Source: Psococerastis gibbosa (lineage: Eukaryota; Arthropoda; Insecta; Psocodea; Psocidae). Taken from it: a stretch of DNA of 64,000 nucleotides. This document shows, one piece after another, positions 21,035-33,459 of the stretch. The position numbers were made by a program, and so were the translations under genes. Position 1 is the first letter of the stretch, and every line of letters begins with the position of its first letter. The DNA is taken from NCBI GenBank assembly GCA_963971405.1, contig OZ020484.1, forward strand, positions 41,934,770 through 41,998,769, read 5' to 3'. A model generated the notes under the pieces. The model was not told the DNA's origin, did no database searches, and worked only from the letters and a program-made list of their open reading frames with translations.

Positions 21035-24000
21035 ATGGCCGAATCTGGGATCATTCTTAAGCGGCCTCATGATGAAAATCTCGTTGAAAGTAACAGTAAA
21101 CGGCTATGTACAACAAATGAGACAGGTGCTACCGATAGAATCAGAAAGCGAAAAGTTGTTCTTCTTATGGGGTACTGTGGACAAGGATATCTAGGAATGC
21201 AAAGAAATATTGGGTTTAAAACTATTGAAGAAGACTTGCTGCAAGCTTTTCTTAAAGCAAGTTTGATTGACGAAGAATCTTTTAATGTAATGCAAAATCT
21301 GCAGTTTCAACGCGCTGCCCGAACGGACAAAGGTGTCTCGGCAGTAAGGCAATTAGTCTCTCTGAAGCTTCGTAAGTACTCATTTTTGAATGGAATTTTT
21401 TTATGGGAGGGCTTTGACATTGGGATACGCCACATTTTGTGTTATGAAAATCAACACACCATCCTTTTTTCCGAGAAAATACTTAGCATTCTCTAGGTGT
21501 CTGTAGGTGTGAGAGTAAGAGGGTTGAGTTAGTTGTGCGGTTGTCCGCTAGGTGTCCTATTTAGGTGGCGTGGCATACACTGACACTGAGTACAGGTTAA
21601 AATGGAACCCTGTAATATAAAAGTTTCACTTCTATAGTGTCTTTACGATACACCCAGTTTACAGACATCTACTGCAGCTGAGGCTTATTATTATTATTAT
21701 TTCGGGAAGTAGGTGACCGCAGACAATTGAGTCCATAAAGCACCGTTGAACACTTAAAAGTTGATCAGTTTGGCTTCCTTTGCAAACCCATGCACCTCAC
21801 GGACGTAGGTCGAATTTCACGCAGAGATGACACAGGGCTGCGCAGTGCTTGAGGATGTGCATGACTGTTTCTTCCTCAAAGCAGCAACGGTGACATAGTG
21901 TGCTCTCAAATGGCTACAGGGCTCCTATTTTTTACTTACTTGGCTTTCATACCACTGACACATCATCTGGAAAATATTAAAACTTAAGCAGGTTCAGGAT
22001 TGATTTGAATCAGCCACGCGTGCGTGAAAGTTGATTAAATCCGGCACGCAAATTTGTCTGCTGTCGCATTTTACATTTTAACCTATCGGGTGCCAGGTGA
22101 TTTCTCCATCGTATTTAACACCCTGACGCTTGGTCGGATTCATCCGTGCGCATACTGCTGTGCTGCCTCTTTTAGTTTGTAGGTTAGCAATAGTTCCAAA
22201 TTTAGGTCAAGTCCCATTTTGATTTTGTAAGTTTCAACTGACACGCTCCCCTTCCTGGGATGCACCCTAATGAGATCCGTGCTGAAGCCACTATCCGTGA
22301 CATTCCTAAAATCTGTTAGGTAATACTAGGCAAGCATGGAATACATGTTTTTTTAGTAAGGCGATGACGATTTGGATTCGAACCCTATTTTTGTCAAATT
22401 TCTGATGTGGTCCTCTAATAGCTGGTGGCAAATTGTTTTGTTTTCCAGCTGAGACGTGTACTATAAATGACATCAACCAACATTTGCCGGAATGTATACG
22501 TGTATTTGCCATGAAGAGAGTGACCAAGGGATTTAACAGTAAAAGTTCGTGTGACGCCAGGACCTACTCATACATGCTGCCCACCTCCGCCTTCTCCACT
22601 TCTGACGACATGGAAAACTACCGGATAACGCCCGACGTAACAGAAAAGATTAAAGACGCTCTTTCGGTTTTCACCGGAACTCATAACTTCCACAACTTTA
22701 CCGCTAAAAAGTATGTTCATAACTTCTTATTCCATTATCGTACTTTGTGTTTTAGGAAGTAAAACCATTATGGATCGAGGAGCAATTAAAAAGCGTGTAT
22801 TTTTTTGAAAATTTCTCATAGGAATATCTTTGCGGCTGTATTACATTTATTTCATTTTATTTTCTTGGAACATTTGTTTTATTCTATTTTAAAATATCTG
22901 CCTTAACATTAGACCAGGAATTAAAAGTCACAAAACGCTGTGGTTATTCCAAAATAAATACTTTTATTGATGAAATATAGTGCTTCGTGATGGCTTTTAA
23001 TCAGCAGACATAGCTGTCTAGCACCATTGCTAATAATAACTTGCCTGGGGAATTATTTAACTATTCAAATCATGTAGTAAAACTAACCTGCTCCAAAGCA
23101 GTCTTTTTTTTGTCATGTTCGGTCCAATAGAGCCCAGTAAAAGAAAAATTTCTCAAGCAAAATATGCAACAATTAACAGCAATTAATCTCTCACTCATTG
23201 TTAAAATTACTTCGTACAGTTTTACATAATAAATTAAAAAACACAACCGGTTTCGGCTCACGCCATGGTCAAGTGCAATTGAAAAAGAGACAAAACAAAA
23301 TAGTATGCAAGCTAAAATAAAACAAAATTAATCTCCGTTGGCTATCAATTTGTGATTATAAATTTTCAATTTGCTTTAACTCCCGTAAATCATTCTACGT
23401 TCATTGGAGTTTATTTATGGTAATTTGCACGAATTCCCGCAGATAAATTACTCTTTTGCGCTAGTGTTCGGCTTGTAGATAGCAAAAGTAAGCGCTGACG
23501 GAAATTAGAAGAGATTGCCAGTTCGAGCTGAATCAGTTAATGAACTGCTTTACTTAAGTCACTAGTTTAAAGTGTGCTGAAATTTTACGACCGAATTTTG
23601 CAATCTTTTCCATATTACCACTGCTACGTTTCAGAAAAGCCCAAGATCCAAGCGCATTCCGGTTTATTTTGAAATTCGAATGTGACGAGCCATCATTACG
23701 CGATGGTATTGAGGTGATCACGCTGCGTGTCAAAGGTCAAAGCTTCATGCTTCACCAAATTCGCAAGATGGTGGGCACGGTGATTGCGATCGTGCGGGGG
23801 CTGACCACGAAGGAGACGATATCGCGGGCTTGGGGTGAGTCCCGCATCGACCTGCCCATTGCGCCTGGTCTTGGACTTGTGCTCGAAGAAGTTCACTATG
23901 ATAGGTGAGCACGAGTTTTTAGCCGTATCTAGGAAATGAGATAGTAAATATTGAGAGGAAAGTGAAAGTTGGCCAATTTGAGACATCCAGTTGAAATTTT

Positions 24001-26019
24001 ACTCCACCGTCTGCAGCACTAAACCCATTCTAACACATTCATTACACTTATGAACGATACTTAGTATTGCATAATATATTTCCAGAAGTAATGTAACATC
24101 ATGTCTCAATTGGGCATATTTATATATTTGATTGTGTTCGATTAATTATATTAATAATAAATAAATATATTAATTTATATTATAATAATTCGACATAATG
24201 TTGAACCAAAGGGGCGTCGTCTTAACCGCTGGACCACAAGCCCCGACAAGAACAGTTGATATAGTTATATCCTCTACTTATATGCTCGTATTGACATGAT
24301 TCGTATTGCTAGACAGGTTAGCACAGCTACACAACTATCTAACCGAACAAGTCTGTGAGCTTACTTTATCCCATAAAGGCGATGCTTTATACATTATATT
24401 GCTGTATTATATGGTATATATAACACTGACTTCCGGAAATTTCTTCATAACTTCTCGTCTTCTCATTTCCTGACCCCCTGAACCTAAACCACAAAATTTA
24501 AAATTACGTGTACGTATGCTCATGTATTTATCATGATTTTAAGAAACACTAACTTCCGTAGATATCATCAAATTTTGAAAATTTATCATACAAATGCCTT
24601 GATCAAGTTCGTTAACCAGCTTGATCCGCCATTTCGTTTAAATGTGGCGATCGATCAAAAACTTAAAAAAGTCGTATCTCAGTTAACATGGCCACAAAGG
24701 GATGGAATAAATGTTACAGCAAGCGCGTATTTGTTATTCACGATAGTGGCAATGAACACGTTTAACATGGCGGCCAGTCAAACGTGATACTTGTACAAAA
24801 GTTCACAGTCGTCAACATATTGTAGCATTTTAAAATTAGTTTGTGCGAAATGTGTTCTAGTGTTCTTTAATTTTTCAATACGTATGTTATCATTTTTTAG
24901 GGAAAGGGAAACCGCCGTGCCGCCCCGATAAGTGGGGTCGGTGCTTTTATGAAATCTCCCTACGCCGGATCGGGATATTTTTAAGATACAACCGGATTTC
25001 ACTATGGAAAAGTGTTCCTTTGCCTTCACTAGCACCGATTGGCCAGTTATGTTAATCTTTCCACCAAACACCTCACACTATCTTTTTTTATACAGATAAA
25101 TATTCATAACTTAGTGACGGCCACATACTATACGTATCAAAATATAGCTTCTTTCTACTAATGTCTCTAGATAGGTCTGCTATCGATGCCTCTATTGTTT
25201 CTTAACTTATTCCTTTAACTTTGTAGATACAATACGAAATTTGGAAGCGATGGCGTGCATGATCGGCTAACGTGGGAAGATGTGGAAGGGGAGGTGACCG
25301 AATTCAAAAAGAAATTTATAGATCCAGTTATCATACAAACGGAGATAAAAGAAAAGTCGTATCCTTTTGTTTGGCATTCTGTTTTATTATATTTATATTT
25401 AATATATTTTATTCAGCTACAAGGCTCGTATTTGAGAAGTATCTACCTGGGTCGACGGTTACTATCTCTCATCGATCATTATCAAGCCATCCAATTTTCA
25501 AATGTACTTCTCTTTCAAAGCTGCAAATCTCATAACGTCTAGTCTATCATTTGTATGAGAAAATAATTTGAATATGATAATTGATAGCATAGTCCTTCGA
25601 TTGAGAACGAGAATGTGGATGTTTTTGTGTATTTTCCAATTTAGCACTTTGATCGTGATTGCGTTTAAATAGTGCCTTACGTTTAAAACTACAACCCATG
25701 TATTCTGTTTGCTACTTTAGTTTGATTCATTTTAAATCTAGGGAGCAGTAATTACGAAGGAATACTTTCCTTATCTAACTTATCCAGGATGCACAGTTGG
25801 ATAGAAACTCTTCCGTTACATTCGTTTGATGTGAGGGAGCGACATGTTCACCCGGCGCCCAATCTGGATTCCAGCCAAGAATCTAAGGACGATGGTGATG
25901 TTGTTGCACATGATGAGAATGAGGCGGCAGCTGAGAAGCCCCGTGAAATCGCTAATATCGTTGCAAGCAGTAATTCGGCCAGTAGTGCTGGTGAGGCTAC
26001 GCCCGTTGAGACTCGGTGA
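21035..26019 (+). CDS. PUS1: PUS1, tRNA pseudouridine synthase (TruA family)
   Basis: Coding exons 21035-21371, 22449-22710, 23635-23904, 25227-25358 and 25788-26019 (TGA). Junction phases agree; 1233 nt give 410 aa (human about 427). Start chosen at an ATG in good context (ACCATGG) just after an acceptor at 21018, implying an upstream 5'UTR exon. Landmarks: KRKVVLLMGYCGQGYLGMQR, FQRAARTDKGVSA with catalytic Asp98, CDARTYSYMLPT, GTHNFHNFTAKK, VKGQSFMLHQIRKMVGTV, APGLGLVLEEVHYDRYN and an acidic low-complexity C-terminus. The enzyme isomerises uridine to pseudouridine in tRNAs (typically U27/28 and others) in nucleus and mitochondria, and also in some mRNAs. An AATAAA at 26126-26131 is a plausible polyadenylation signal. 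Confidence 0.95.
21690..21910 (-). pseudogene. Non-LTR retrotransposon C-terminal (RNase H-side) relic in PUS1 intron 1
   Basis: The - strand reads LCHRCCFEEETVMHILKHCA, the CxxC...H...C tail following RNase H in many Jockey/I-type elements, then a stop. No RT domain nearby; a short dead fragment. Confidence 0.5.
24206..24437 (-). mobile_element. tRNA-like containing repeat, inverted copy in PUS1 intron 3
   Basis: 24211-24246 is the inverse of the tRNA-like head GGGGCTTGTGGTCCAGCGGT seen at 54393, and 24290-24437 is the inverse of 54210-54355 (ending ATATATAACACTGAC). Order and spacing match, so it is one family unit. Confidence 0.65.
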
Positions 26020-26125
26020 TTTTGTTGGTTTTCTGACTTAGTGTAAAACAACATCATCAATATAATTTACCAATCGTTTTATTTATTTTATAATTGCTTC
26101 TTTTCCCTACTGCTGGACGGAATAT

Positions 26126-26131
26126 AATAAA
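26126..26131 (+). promoter_or_regulatory. Candidate PUS1 polyadenylation signal AATAAA
   Basis: Canonical hexamer 107 bases after the PUS1 stop, in AT-rich DNA upstream of APIP. Confidence 0.45.
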
Positions 26132-26730
26132 TTATCCGCAAACAAGTGCAAATGAACCTGAAGAACCTGTACGAGTGAACCCGTACATTATTATAGATAC
26201 CATAATAGTTCTGTGTGAAAATAACGGCTGCCTATAGATTTTCCCTATATTTTGCCGTGGAACAGATAAAAATGGATCACCGGCTATGTTAAAGTAATGC
26301 TAACAACCGACAAACAGACAGCTTTAGTGAATTACCATGGCCCACATTTTAATCCATTTTAATTTATAATGGACCTAATTTTTTTCGATGACGTGAACAT
26401 TACGTTTATTATAATATATATAACCTATCTTATGAATGTTTTGTGACTCTCCATTTTTTAAGCAGGTGGATAGTATAGTAGTTATTTTGTTTCATGAAAG
26501 TTTGACTATTTGTATTAAAATTCGTAAATAATAATTGAAGTCAAAATCTTAAAAGTCAACAATTATATTAACAGTTTCACCGCCAAATATTTAAAATAAT
26601 GTTTAGATTTTATTCTAATGCCACGTTTATAATGGCTGACTGATATCATTATCATATCTCATATCAAACTACTGAGCCGATATATGTCAACTGAAATTTT
26701 AGCTCTATTTTATTTTTATACTGTTTGATT

Positions 26731-29700
26731 ATGTCTGATCAAAATAAAATCGCTGAAGAGGTAAAATTAATTACTTATGATGATTTAGACAAATTCGATA
26801 ATATGAAATGTAAAAGAATCATTAAGATCATAGTTACCGGTAAGGGTAAGCTACTGCTACTATGAACTATGATTAGATTTAATATCTAAGGCCCGTGGCA
26901 TTGACAATAATAGTTACCGTTACTATTAAATCCGGAAGTGTTAATATTATCTATGCTCCGTCAACGATTGGTCGTCTTCACTCGAGGGGAGCACGATTCG
27001 AGTCTGGGTAGCTCAGTTGCTGCAGAGCCTCCAAGATACAATCTTAGAAGTCTACGCAGTTCCACTGAATAAGATGTCGACCGCAGATGTTGACGAAACG
27101 CTTGGAAGTACACTTTTAGGATGACCACGGCCTTTCATCCTGGATTCTGCTGATTCTTCATATATAGTTATTTGTTTTGTGAAGAACTTATTAGGCCCAC
27201 ATTTTGATTACGTATACAGCACAGCTTGTTTTTAGGAACATCCTCGCAAGTTGATACCAGAGCTTTGCAGGCAATTTTACCACTTGGGATGGGTTACTGG
27301 AACTGGAGGAGGCATGAGCATAAAATTAGGGTGAGTTTTTAGGATTAAGAAACAGACATTAGCCTACTTGACACTTTTCCATATTTCATTGGCTATTTTT
27401 TAAAATCAATAAGACTGACGACTTGGTAACCGACGTCGAAAGCCAACATTCTAATGCTTCTTGTTGTTAATAATTAAGTATTATACCTATTGTCTAATTT
27501 CTGTCTAGAAATCACCATCCCTGGTTAGTGGTTACTAACTAGGAATGGTGATATTTAACCAGTGGTTTAAGAGTATACAACCCGTAGGGAAGTGGCAGCC
27601 CCAAATTTAATTCTTTTTATTTTTTATTTCATTAACTAAGCATGTTATTAAGGATTTGGCTCATCAAAGTTGTAGAAAACTACTTCATGCATCATATAAT
27701 AAGGTATTTTTAGTTTTCGAAATTGTAGTTTTTTTTTTTATAAAATCATTAATACGTGAAAAGTTATTAGCCCAGTCAAATAGCAAAAACGTAGGTAATA
27801 AGATGTACAACTTAAGTAATTACACTTTTTTTTACATAACCTCAAATTTTATGAGAAAAATGCCAAAAACCTAGGCATTGGTTTTTTATTTTTAACTTTC
27901 ACAAAAAAACATTTTTACGTTAAACTTGGTGAAAACTTACTTTTTTTTGTTCTAATAAACTTTTTTGATTTCAAATATTAATTTTTTCCACCTAATTTTG
28001 ACTATATATGGAAAAAGCACTCTAATTTTCAATCGAAAAATCTCACGTAAAAATGTCGATTTCTTTTTAAAATTAGGTAGGCTAGGCCTTTTGTTCGTTG
28101 AAATCTCTACTTTCCGATGATATAAAAAACAATATACCCTACTGTACAAAATTTTCTTAAAAAATGCAAAAAACGAAATCAAAAAATGATGTCTTTAATA
28201 TTTAAAATATAGTCCGGTCAATTTAATTTATCTAGGTCCTATATTTATATATACGACAATCAACTTTAAAATGATAATAGTAATATTTTCTATCTTAAAT
28301 GGTGTGTTTAACGTTACATAACCTAAGAAAATAAAATCGAATGATATTTCAGTACAATATTAGATGCGAATTGTTGTAATTTTGGATGACTAAATTGCCC
28401 GGACTATATTTTAAATATTAAAGTTGTTTTTCGATTTCGTTGTTTTGCATTTACTAAGAAAATTGAAAATTTTGCAGAGTAATGTATATTGTTTTTATAC
28501 CATCAGAAAGTAGAGATTTCAACGAACAAAAGGCCTACCTATTTTTTTTTTTTTTTAATCGACATTTTGAGGTAAGATTTTTCGATTGAAAATTAGAGTG
28601 CTTTTTCCATATATTGTCAAAATTAGGTGGAAAAAATTAATATTTGAAATATAAAAAAAATACAGTTTAATTAGAACATAAAAAAGTAAGTTTTCACCAA
28701 GTTTCACGTGTAAAATATTTTTTTTGTGAAAGTTAAAAATAAAAAACCAATACCTAGGTTTTTGGCATTTTTCTCATAAAATTTGAGGTTATGTGGAAAA
28801 AGTGTAATCACTTAAGGCCAAACCGGAGGGGGTCACGTGACTGGCCTGGAAATGACTTTGCATGGGGCTCCTAATACACGTTTTAAACCGCAGGGGCATA
28901 GTAATAATCGATAGAAGGGACAAGTATATACGCGAAGACATGCTTACGCCATGCAATTGTACAAAAATTACTATTACTATAGGTCTCAAATTCGTGCATG
29001 AAGCATTTAAAAACATACCTCTTAGAACATTTTTACGTGCCCCACAGGGAAGGGAACCTCCAACTTTTACAATTGACAATATGAACACATAATTTGACAG
29101 TAAAGCGCCAGCAATATGTAAAACTGCAATTACTTGAAATAGTAAAACGTGAAATACAGAACAGGTAGGCTACGCGACGCGGGGCTTTGTTTATAAAATG
29201 GATATTTAACCATCCCGTGGCTACAGACCGTTATCAATATGGCTGCTACGTGTAGCCTGCATAAGATAAGTACGCGATTCGGCGGGGAAATAGCCTGCAC
29301 ATCCACTACTAAACTACAGAGTTTTTGACCGGGTCCAGGTATCCGCTTTGCTATGCTGTAGTGTGTAAGACTTCGATATTTTTTTCGTTGGTACTTATCT
29401 CTGATGCTCAATGTTCAAGGTCAAAAGTCTCCGGTTTGACCTTAAGTTTTACATCTTCTTATTACCTACGTTATTGCTATTTGACGTTTTTCAATAGGAC
29501 TTGGTAGTTTTGTCGGAAATGAAGATGTACCATATTTCACCCTTAAAAACCACCTCTACCTGCTTCCCGAACTCAGATCGCCCGTAATTTATTTTTCTGC
29601 AAAGGCTTTCACGGCCGGAGTCGAATGAGGAACCAGTAGAATCCGGGCTGATGGGCCGTGGTCGAAGTGAAAGTGAACTTCCAAACGTTTCGTCAACATC

Positions 29701-32329
29701 TGCGGTCGACATCTTCAGTGGAACTGCGTAGACTTCTAAGATTGTATCTCGGAGGCTCAGCAGCGACTGTGAGGGCAGGAGGTTGTGCTCTGAAATTTAT
29801 ACTAAGATGCGGGGTGGTGGGGGGTGGAGGCGGAGTCATCCTCGCTCCTGATTGGCTCCCTACTACCTCAACCTGATTTCCGGATGATGACACCAGTTTC
29901 TTTGCTGTAGTCTTCTTTAAGGCGTTACCAACACATCAAGAAAAGCCAACCGACCATTGTTTTCCTGTTCCATCGTGAATTGGATGTTTGCATGGATCGA
30001 GTTTATATGATTCAGGAAATTCTCCAGGTTCTTTTGGCCATGACTCCATACCACGAAAGTGTCATCAACATACCGGAACCAACATTTCGGCTGTAGAGGG
30101 GCTGAGTTCAAAGCTGTATTTTCAAAGAACTCCATGTAGAAGTAGTCGCTAACTTCTAATGAATCTAATAAATTCAGAGTCCGTGCCACTACTCTACATG
30201 TCCTGACAATGATGCATGAAGTAGTCTTCTACAACTTTGATGAGCCAAATCTTTAATAACATGCTTAGTTAATGAAATAAAAAGTATTAAATTTCGGACT
30301 GCCAATTTCCTATGGGCTGTACACTCTTAATTGGTTATCAAAGTTAGACTGACTTTTTTCGTTATACAGTATATATACGAAGACTTGTTTATAAATAAAA
30401 TTTAAATAAAAAGACGCAAATTGAAATAGTTAGTTTCTTCCCAGTCCGGTATTTTTACCTAATCAGTCGGAGAGCACTATTCCCAATTCCAAGCGTCCAC
30501 CAGCATCAAGCAACTACATATGTACTGACAACTTCTAATGCCTAGTGACTTTGACATGTAAACCTACTGAGCTAATTTTATTTTGTTTTAGCGAGGAAAT
30601 TTATATAGCTCCATCTGGAGTTCAAAAGGAGCGGATGATACCAAATGATCTATTTGTGCAAAATATTAATGGCGATGACTTAGCACTTCCTCCTCCTGAG
30701 AAGAAACTAAAGAAAAGCCAATGTACGCCGTTATTTATGTGCGCATATAAACGTAAGTCCTACGCCCTACGGATATTGACTGATAAAAAATGTACTTCCC
30801 ATACCTAAGGGACAAGTTAGCCGGTTGAGCCACTAAAAAAGGTTGATAACGTTCGTACTGGAGCAGCAGTAATTTTGTAGTTTTTTTAGTTACCGTGTAA
30901 GCCCATACGCGACTTGGAAAGTCGGGAAATTTGCGAATTGCAGGTATCCGAAATTAGAGAATCAAGAAAAATTTGGACTTAGTGAGACTCGAATCCAGGA
31001 TCTACGCCTATAGACAATTTGTAGTGTAAGGTAACACGATGCCTCTGCGAGTTCGCGTCCCGCCAAGTCCATATTTTTCTTGAATCTCTAATTTCTGTTA
31101 TAAATAGAAAGTTGCCCCTTGAACCTAAGTCAAATTAATGACTGCATTATTATTATGCCATATGAGATTGCAAAGGAGATTGATCAGATTTTCATGTTTT
31201 CAAAATTTAAAACACAAAAGTATGCCAATGATTCACCCTTCTGTTTCAGAACGAAACGCTGGCGCTGTCATTCACACACACTCGAAAGCAGCAGTACTCG
31301 TTACTCTGATAAATTCAGGAAAAGAATTCCGGATCACACACCAGGAGATGATCAAGGGAATTCGTAACCAGGAGCTGGGGAGGAACCATTTCTATGACGA
31401 GGAACTCGTGGTGCCCATCATCGAAAACACGCGGTGGGAAGAAGACCTGCGGGACAGCATGGCCGAGGCCTTGGCCAAATACCCGCACACTTCCGCTGTT
31501 CTTGTACGTCGCCACGGGGTTTATGTATGGGGAGACACGTGGCAACAAGCTAAAACTATGTAAGCTCAGCCTCATTTATACGCCGTAATGTTGTCGCATA
31601 GTATAGCATAAACTTTATAAATAATTAAATAAGGACTTTTTGTTCTATTACTGAGCCAGCCTAGTGGAGTTGGGGCTATAAAGCCCTCTCTTACACTCAA
31701 CTAGAAAGACCCGGAACCGCCTGCTTTACATGCCCTCCGAAACATGGCCAGAAAATGTAGGAAGTGTAGGACTCGAACCAACAACCTTTTGGGTGAAAGT
31801 CAGAGAGTCCGTACCACTACTCTGCATGTCTTGACTTTATAGAAGCGTAACACTAGAGTTTCTGGTACATCAATTTCCTATAGTACTAATCCTGATGCCC
31901 AACGTGCTCTCTAGCCAACCAGCAGCAAATTCATAAATTGAAGTGTTATCCATTAATAAAACGAGTGACCAGTTATGGAAGTGCTTCATTATTAATACTA
32001 AAAATGATTTTAAGTTATTTTCAATCTTTTGCTATTATTACATCTCTTGCAACAATAGTTTTATAATACTTACCATGTGGTGGCATATAGGAACCAAAAT
32101 GAAGGATGACTAAGGTGCCTAATTGCCATAGCGTCATTTATTTATTCCTGTTTTTTTTTAGTTTTTCTTCTGATGCGTTAATTATTTTATTTGCAGGTGT
32201 GAATGCTACGATTATCTATTTGATATTGCCGTTCAAATGAATCAACTTGGTTTGGACGCTACCAGTACACCCGAAAATTACGAACTGAAGCATGAAAATG
32301 GGGAGAATATAAATAAGAATGATAAGTAA
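26731..32329 (+). CDS. APIP: APIP / MtnB, methylthioribulose-1-phosphate dehydratase
   Basis: Coding exons 26731-26760, 27236-27330, 30592-30752, 31250-31559 and 32197-32329 (TAA). 729 nt give 242 aa, the same length as human APIP. Landmarks: [46 protein letters not shown] (Cys86), [10 protein letters not shown] (His104, His106, zinc ligands in the family), THQEMIKGI (Glu128), [17 protein letters not shown] (His184) and [14 protein letters not shown]. These residues sit at the offsets of human C97, H115, H117, E139 and H195. The enzyme dehydrates 5-methylthioribulose-1-phosphate in the cytosolic methionine salvage pathway. Exon 1 codes only ten residues ([10 protein letters not shown]) and its donor GTAAAA is weak, so the start is the least certain part. 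Intron 2 (3.3 kb) is almost entirely nested repeats. Confidence 0.92.
26970..27165 (+). repeat. Penelope-like terminal/UTR fragment
   Basis: Contains CCAAGATACAATCTTAGAAG, CGCAGTTCCACTGAA and GTCGACCGCAGATGTTGACG, the inverse of 29640-29780. The two copies face each other across APIP exon 2. Confidence 0.55.
27811..28816. mobile_element. About 1-kb foldback element with 0.4-kb arms
   Basis: Left arm about 27811-28226 (from CTTAAGTAATTACAC) and right arm about 28386-28816 (to GTGTAATCACTTAAG) are inverse copies with small indels; the spacer is about 160 bp of AT-rich DNA. No coding potential. The right end abuts the next repeat at TTAAGGCC. Confidence 0.75.
28813..29410. repeat. Composite repeat, copy without the 0.83-kb insert
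   Basis: Colinear with 2534-2873 joined to 3708-3975: TTAAGGCCAAACCGGAGG, then ACATTTTTACGTGCCCCACA, GCGATTCGGCGGGGAAATAG and TTTTTGACCGGGTCCAGGTA. Serves as the empty site for the insert at 2874-3707. Confidence 0.7.
29491..30189 (-). pseudogene. Penelope-like element relic: reverse transcriptase fragment plus 3' region
   Basis: The - strand ORF 30189-29917 reads [20 protein letters not shown] and [20 protein letters not shown], the RT palm (YVDD) and following block of Penelope-like elements. Downstream, 29893-29500 has short frames with [17 protein letters not shown] and [11 protein letters not shown], seen again in part at 26970-27165. The endonuclease and most of the RT are missing; dead copy. 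Confidence 0.7.
31621..31835 (-). mobile_element. tRNA-derived SINE, near full length
   Basis: On the - strand it starts with a tRNA-like head containing an A-box-like TAGTGGTACGGACTC and a B-box-related GGTTCGAGTCC, then a conserved body and ends in AAAAAGTCCTTATTTAATTAT. It lies in the last APIP intron. Relatives: 40706-40930, 41412-41625. Confidence 0.75.
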
Positions 32330-32347
32330 TGTATTTGTCTTTAAAAT

Positions 32348-32353
32348 AATAAA
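32348..32353 (+). promoter_or_regulatory. APIP polyadenylation signal AATAAA
   Basis: Canonical hexamer 19 bases after the APIP stop codon, followed by a TA/GT-rich stretch. Confidence 0.6.
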
Positions 32354-32670
32354 TATATATATATGTATATTTTAATTAAGTTAATTGCATAGGCTACAAA
32401 CAATTTAATGAATGTATCCCAAGTGACCCCTTCTGTCGCCTCTGGAGATTAGCACCCTTGCTGATGAGTTACGACACGTCATCGATCGCATGGTTGATAG
32501 AGACTCGCATAAGTACGAGCTCGCTACCACCTTGCTACTGCATTTCACCCCAAAATAATGTACTTATTGGCCTATTATTATTATTATATAAATCTGATAA
32601 TCTTCGTACCGTACGGAGTGTTTGCCGTGTGCCACCAACCCAAAATTATCCAATTGAATTAGTTTTGAAA

Positions 32671-33457
32671 TTAAGAGGAGTTGGAACGTAGAAAATCAAC
32701 AAATCTGATATTTTTACCGAATTTTTATTATTATTATCAAATTTACGAAGCAAGTTATTATAAATATAATCTATTCAAGTTGTAGAAGACTATTTCGTAG
32801 GTACATCATACTCGTATGTTAAAGTATTTTTAAGTGTAGGCACAACAGTTCTTTCTTGAAAGTTACTGAGGGCTAAAATTTCCCTCTGCAAAGTTCATGG
32901 AAAATCTAACCCACACACAAACAATTAAAATTCCTTAATAAGAGGACATGCTACGTATAAAATGAGCACCCCAAAATTTGTTGTTTTTATCGACTTTTTA
33001 TTTTTTATTTAATTAACAAAGCAAGCAAGATTTGGCTCATGGAAGTTGTAGAAGACTACTTAGTGCATCATATAATCGGGTATTTCAACTTTTCGGTTTT
33101 GTAGTTCTTCCAAAAATCCCAGAATACGCATAATTTTAGTCCGTTCTGGTATTTATGAAAGAACTAAGGTACAAAAAATTTAATATTTCCTATTACATGA
33201 TGCATGAAGCAGTCTTCTTCAACTTACATGAGCCAAATTTTTAATGACTTGCTTTGTAAATTAAATAAAAAAATAAAATGTCAATAAAAACAACAAATTT
33301 GGGGTGCTATTTTTCTACGTGGCATATCCTCTTAAAATAGTAAGTATACACGTATGTATGAAATATTCTCCTACAATGTGAATAGATCAAATTTTTAATA
33401 ACTTGCTTAGTTATTAAAAATATCTAGTATCGGATTTTCTACGCCCCAGATCCTCTA
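32671..33457. mobile_element. Outer foldback element interrupted by the 32939-33334 foldback
   Basis: Left end TTAAGAGGAGTTGGAACGTAG and right end CTACGCCCCAGATCCTCTAA are inverse. Inner blocks (GAAGCAAGTTATT / AATAACTTGCTTAG) also match. A second member of the same broad family sits in its loop. Confidence 0.6.
32939..33334. mobile_element. Foldback MITE (GAGGACATGCTACGTA ends)
   Basis: Left arm from TAAGAGGACATGCTACGT through AGCACCCCAAAATTTGTTG and TTTTATCGAC; the right arm is its inverse ending GGCATATCCTCTTA. Same family as 47311-47687. Confidence 0.75.
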
Positions 33458-33459
33458 AA

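Larger units (their letters stand above)
27556..30335. mobile_element. Foldback repeat split by nested insertions (APIP intron 2)
   Basis: Left arm 27556-27715 and right arm about 30206-30335 are inverse copies: ATTTGGCTCATCAAAGTTGTAGAA and ATGCATGAAGTAGTCTTCTAC. They belong to the family at 32939-33334 and 47311-47687. The arms are 2.5 kb apart because other repeats fill the loop: a 1-kb foldback, a copy of the 2534-type repeat, a Penelope-like fragment and a SINE head at 30174-30206. Confidence 0.65.

Noticed and set aside
26731..26865. Longer single-exon reading from the APIP start (to KLLLL)
   Set aside because: Reading through the GTAAAA donor gives an unrelated tail and a stop; splicing at 26760 gives the exact family length.
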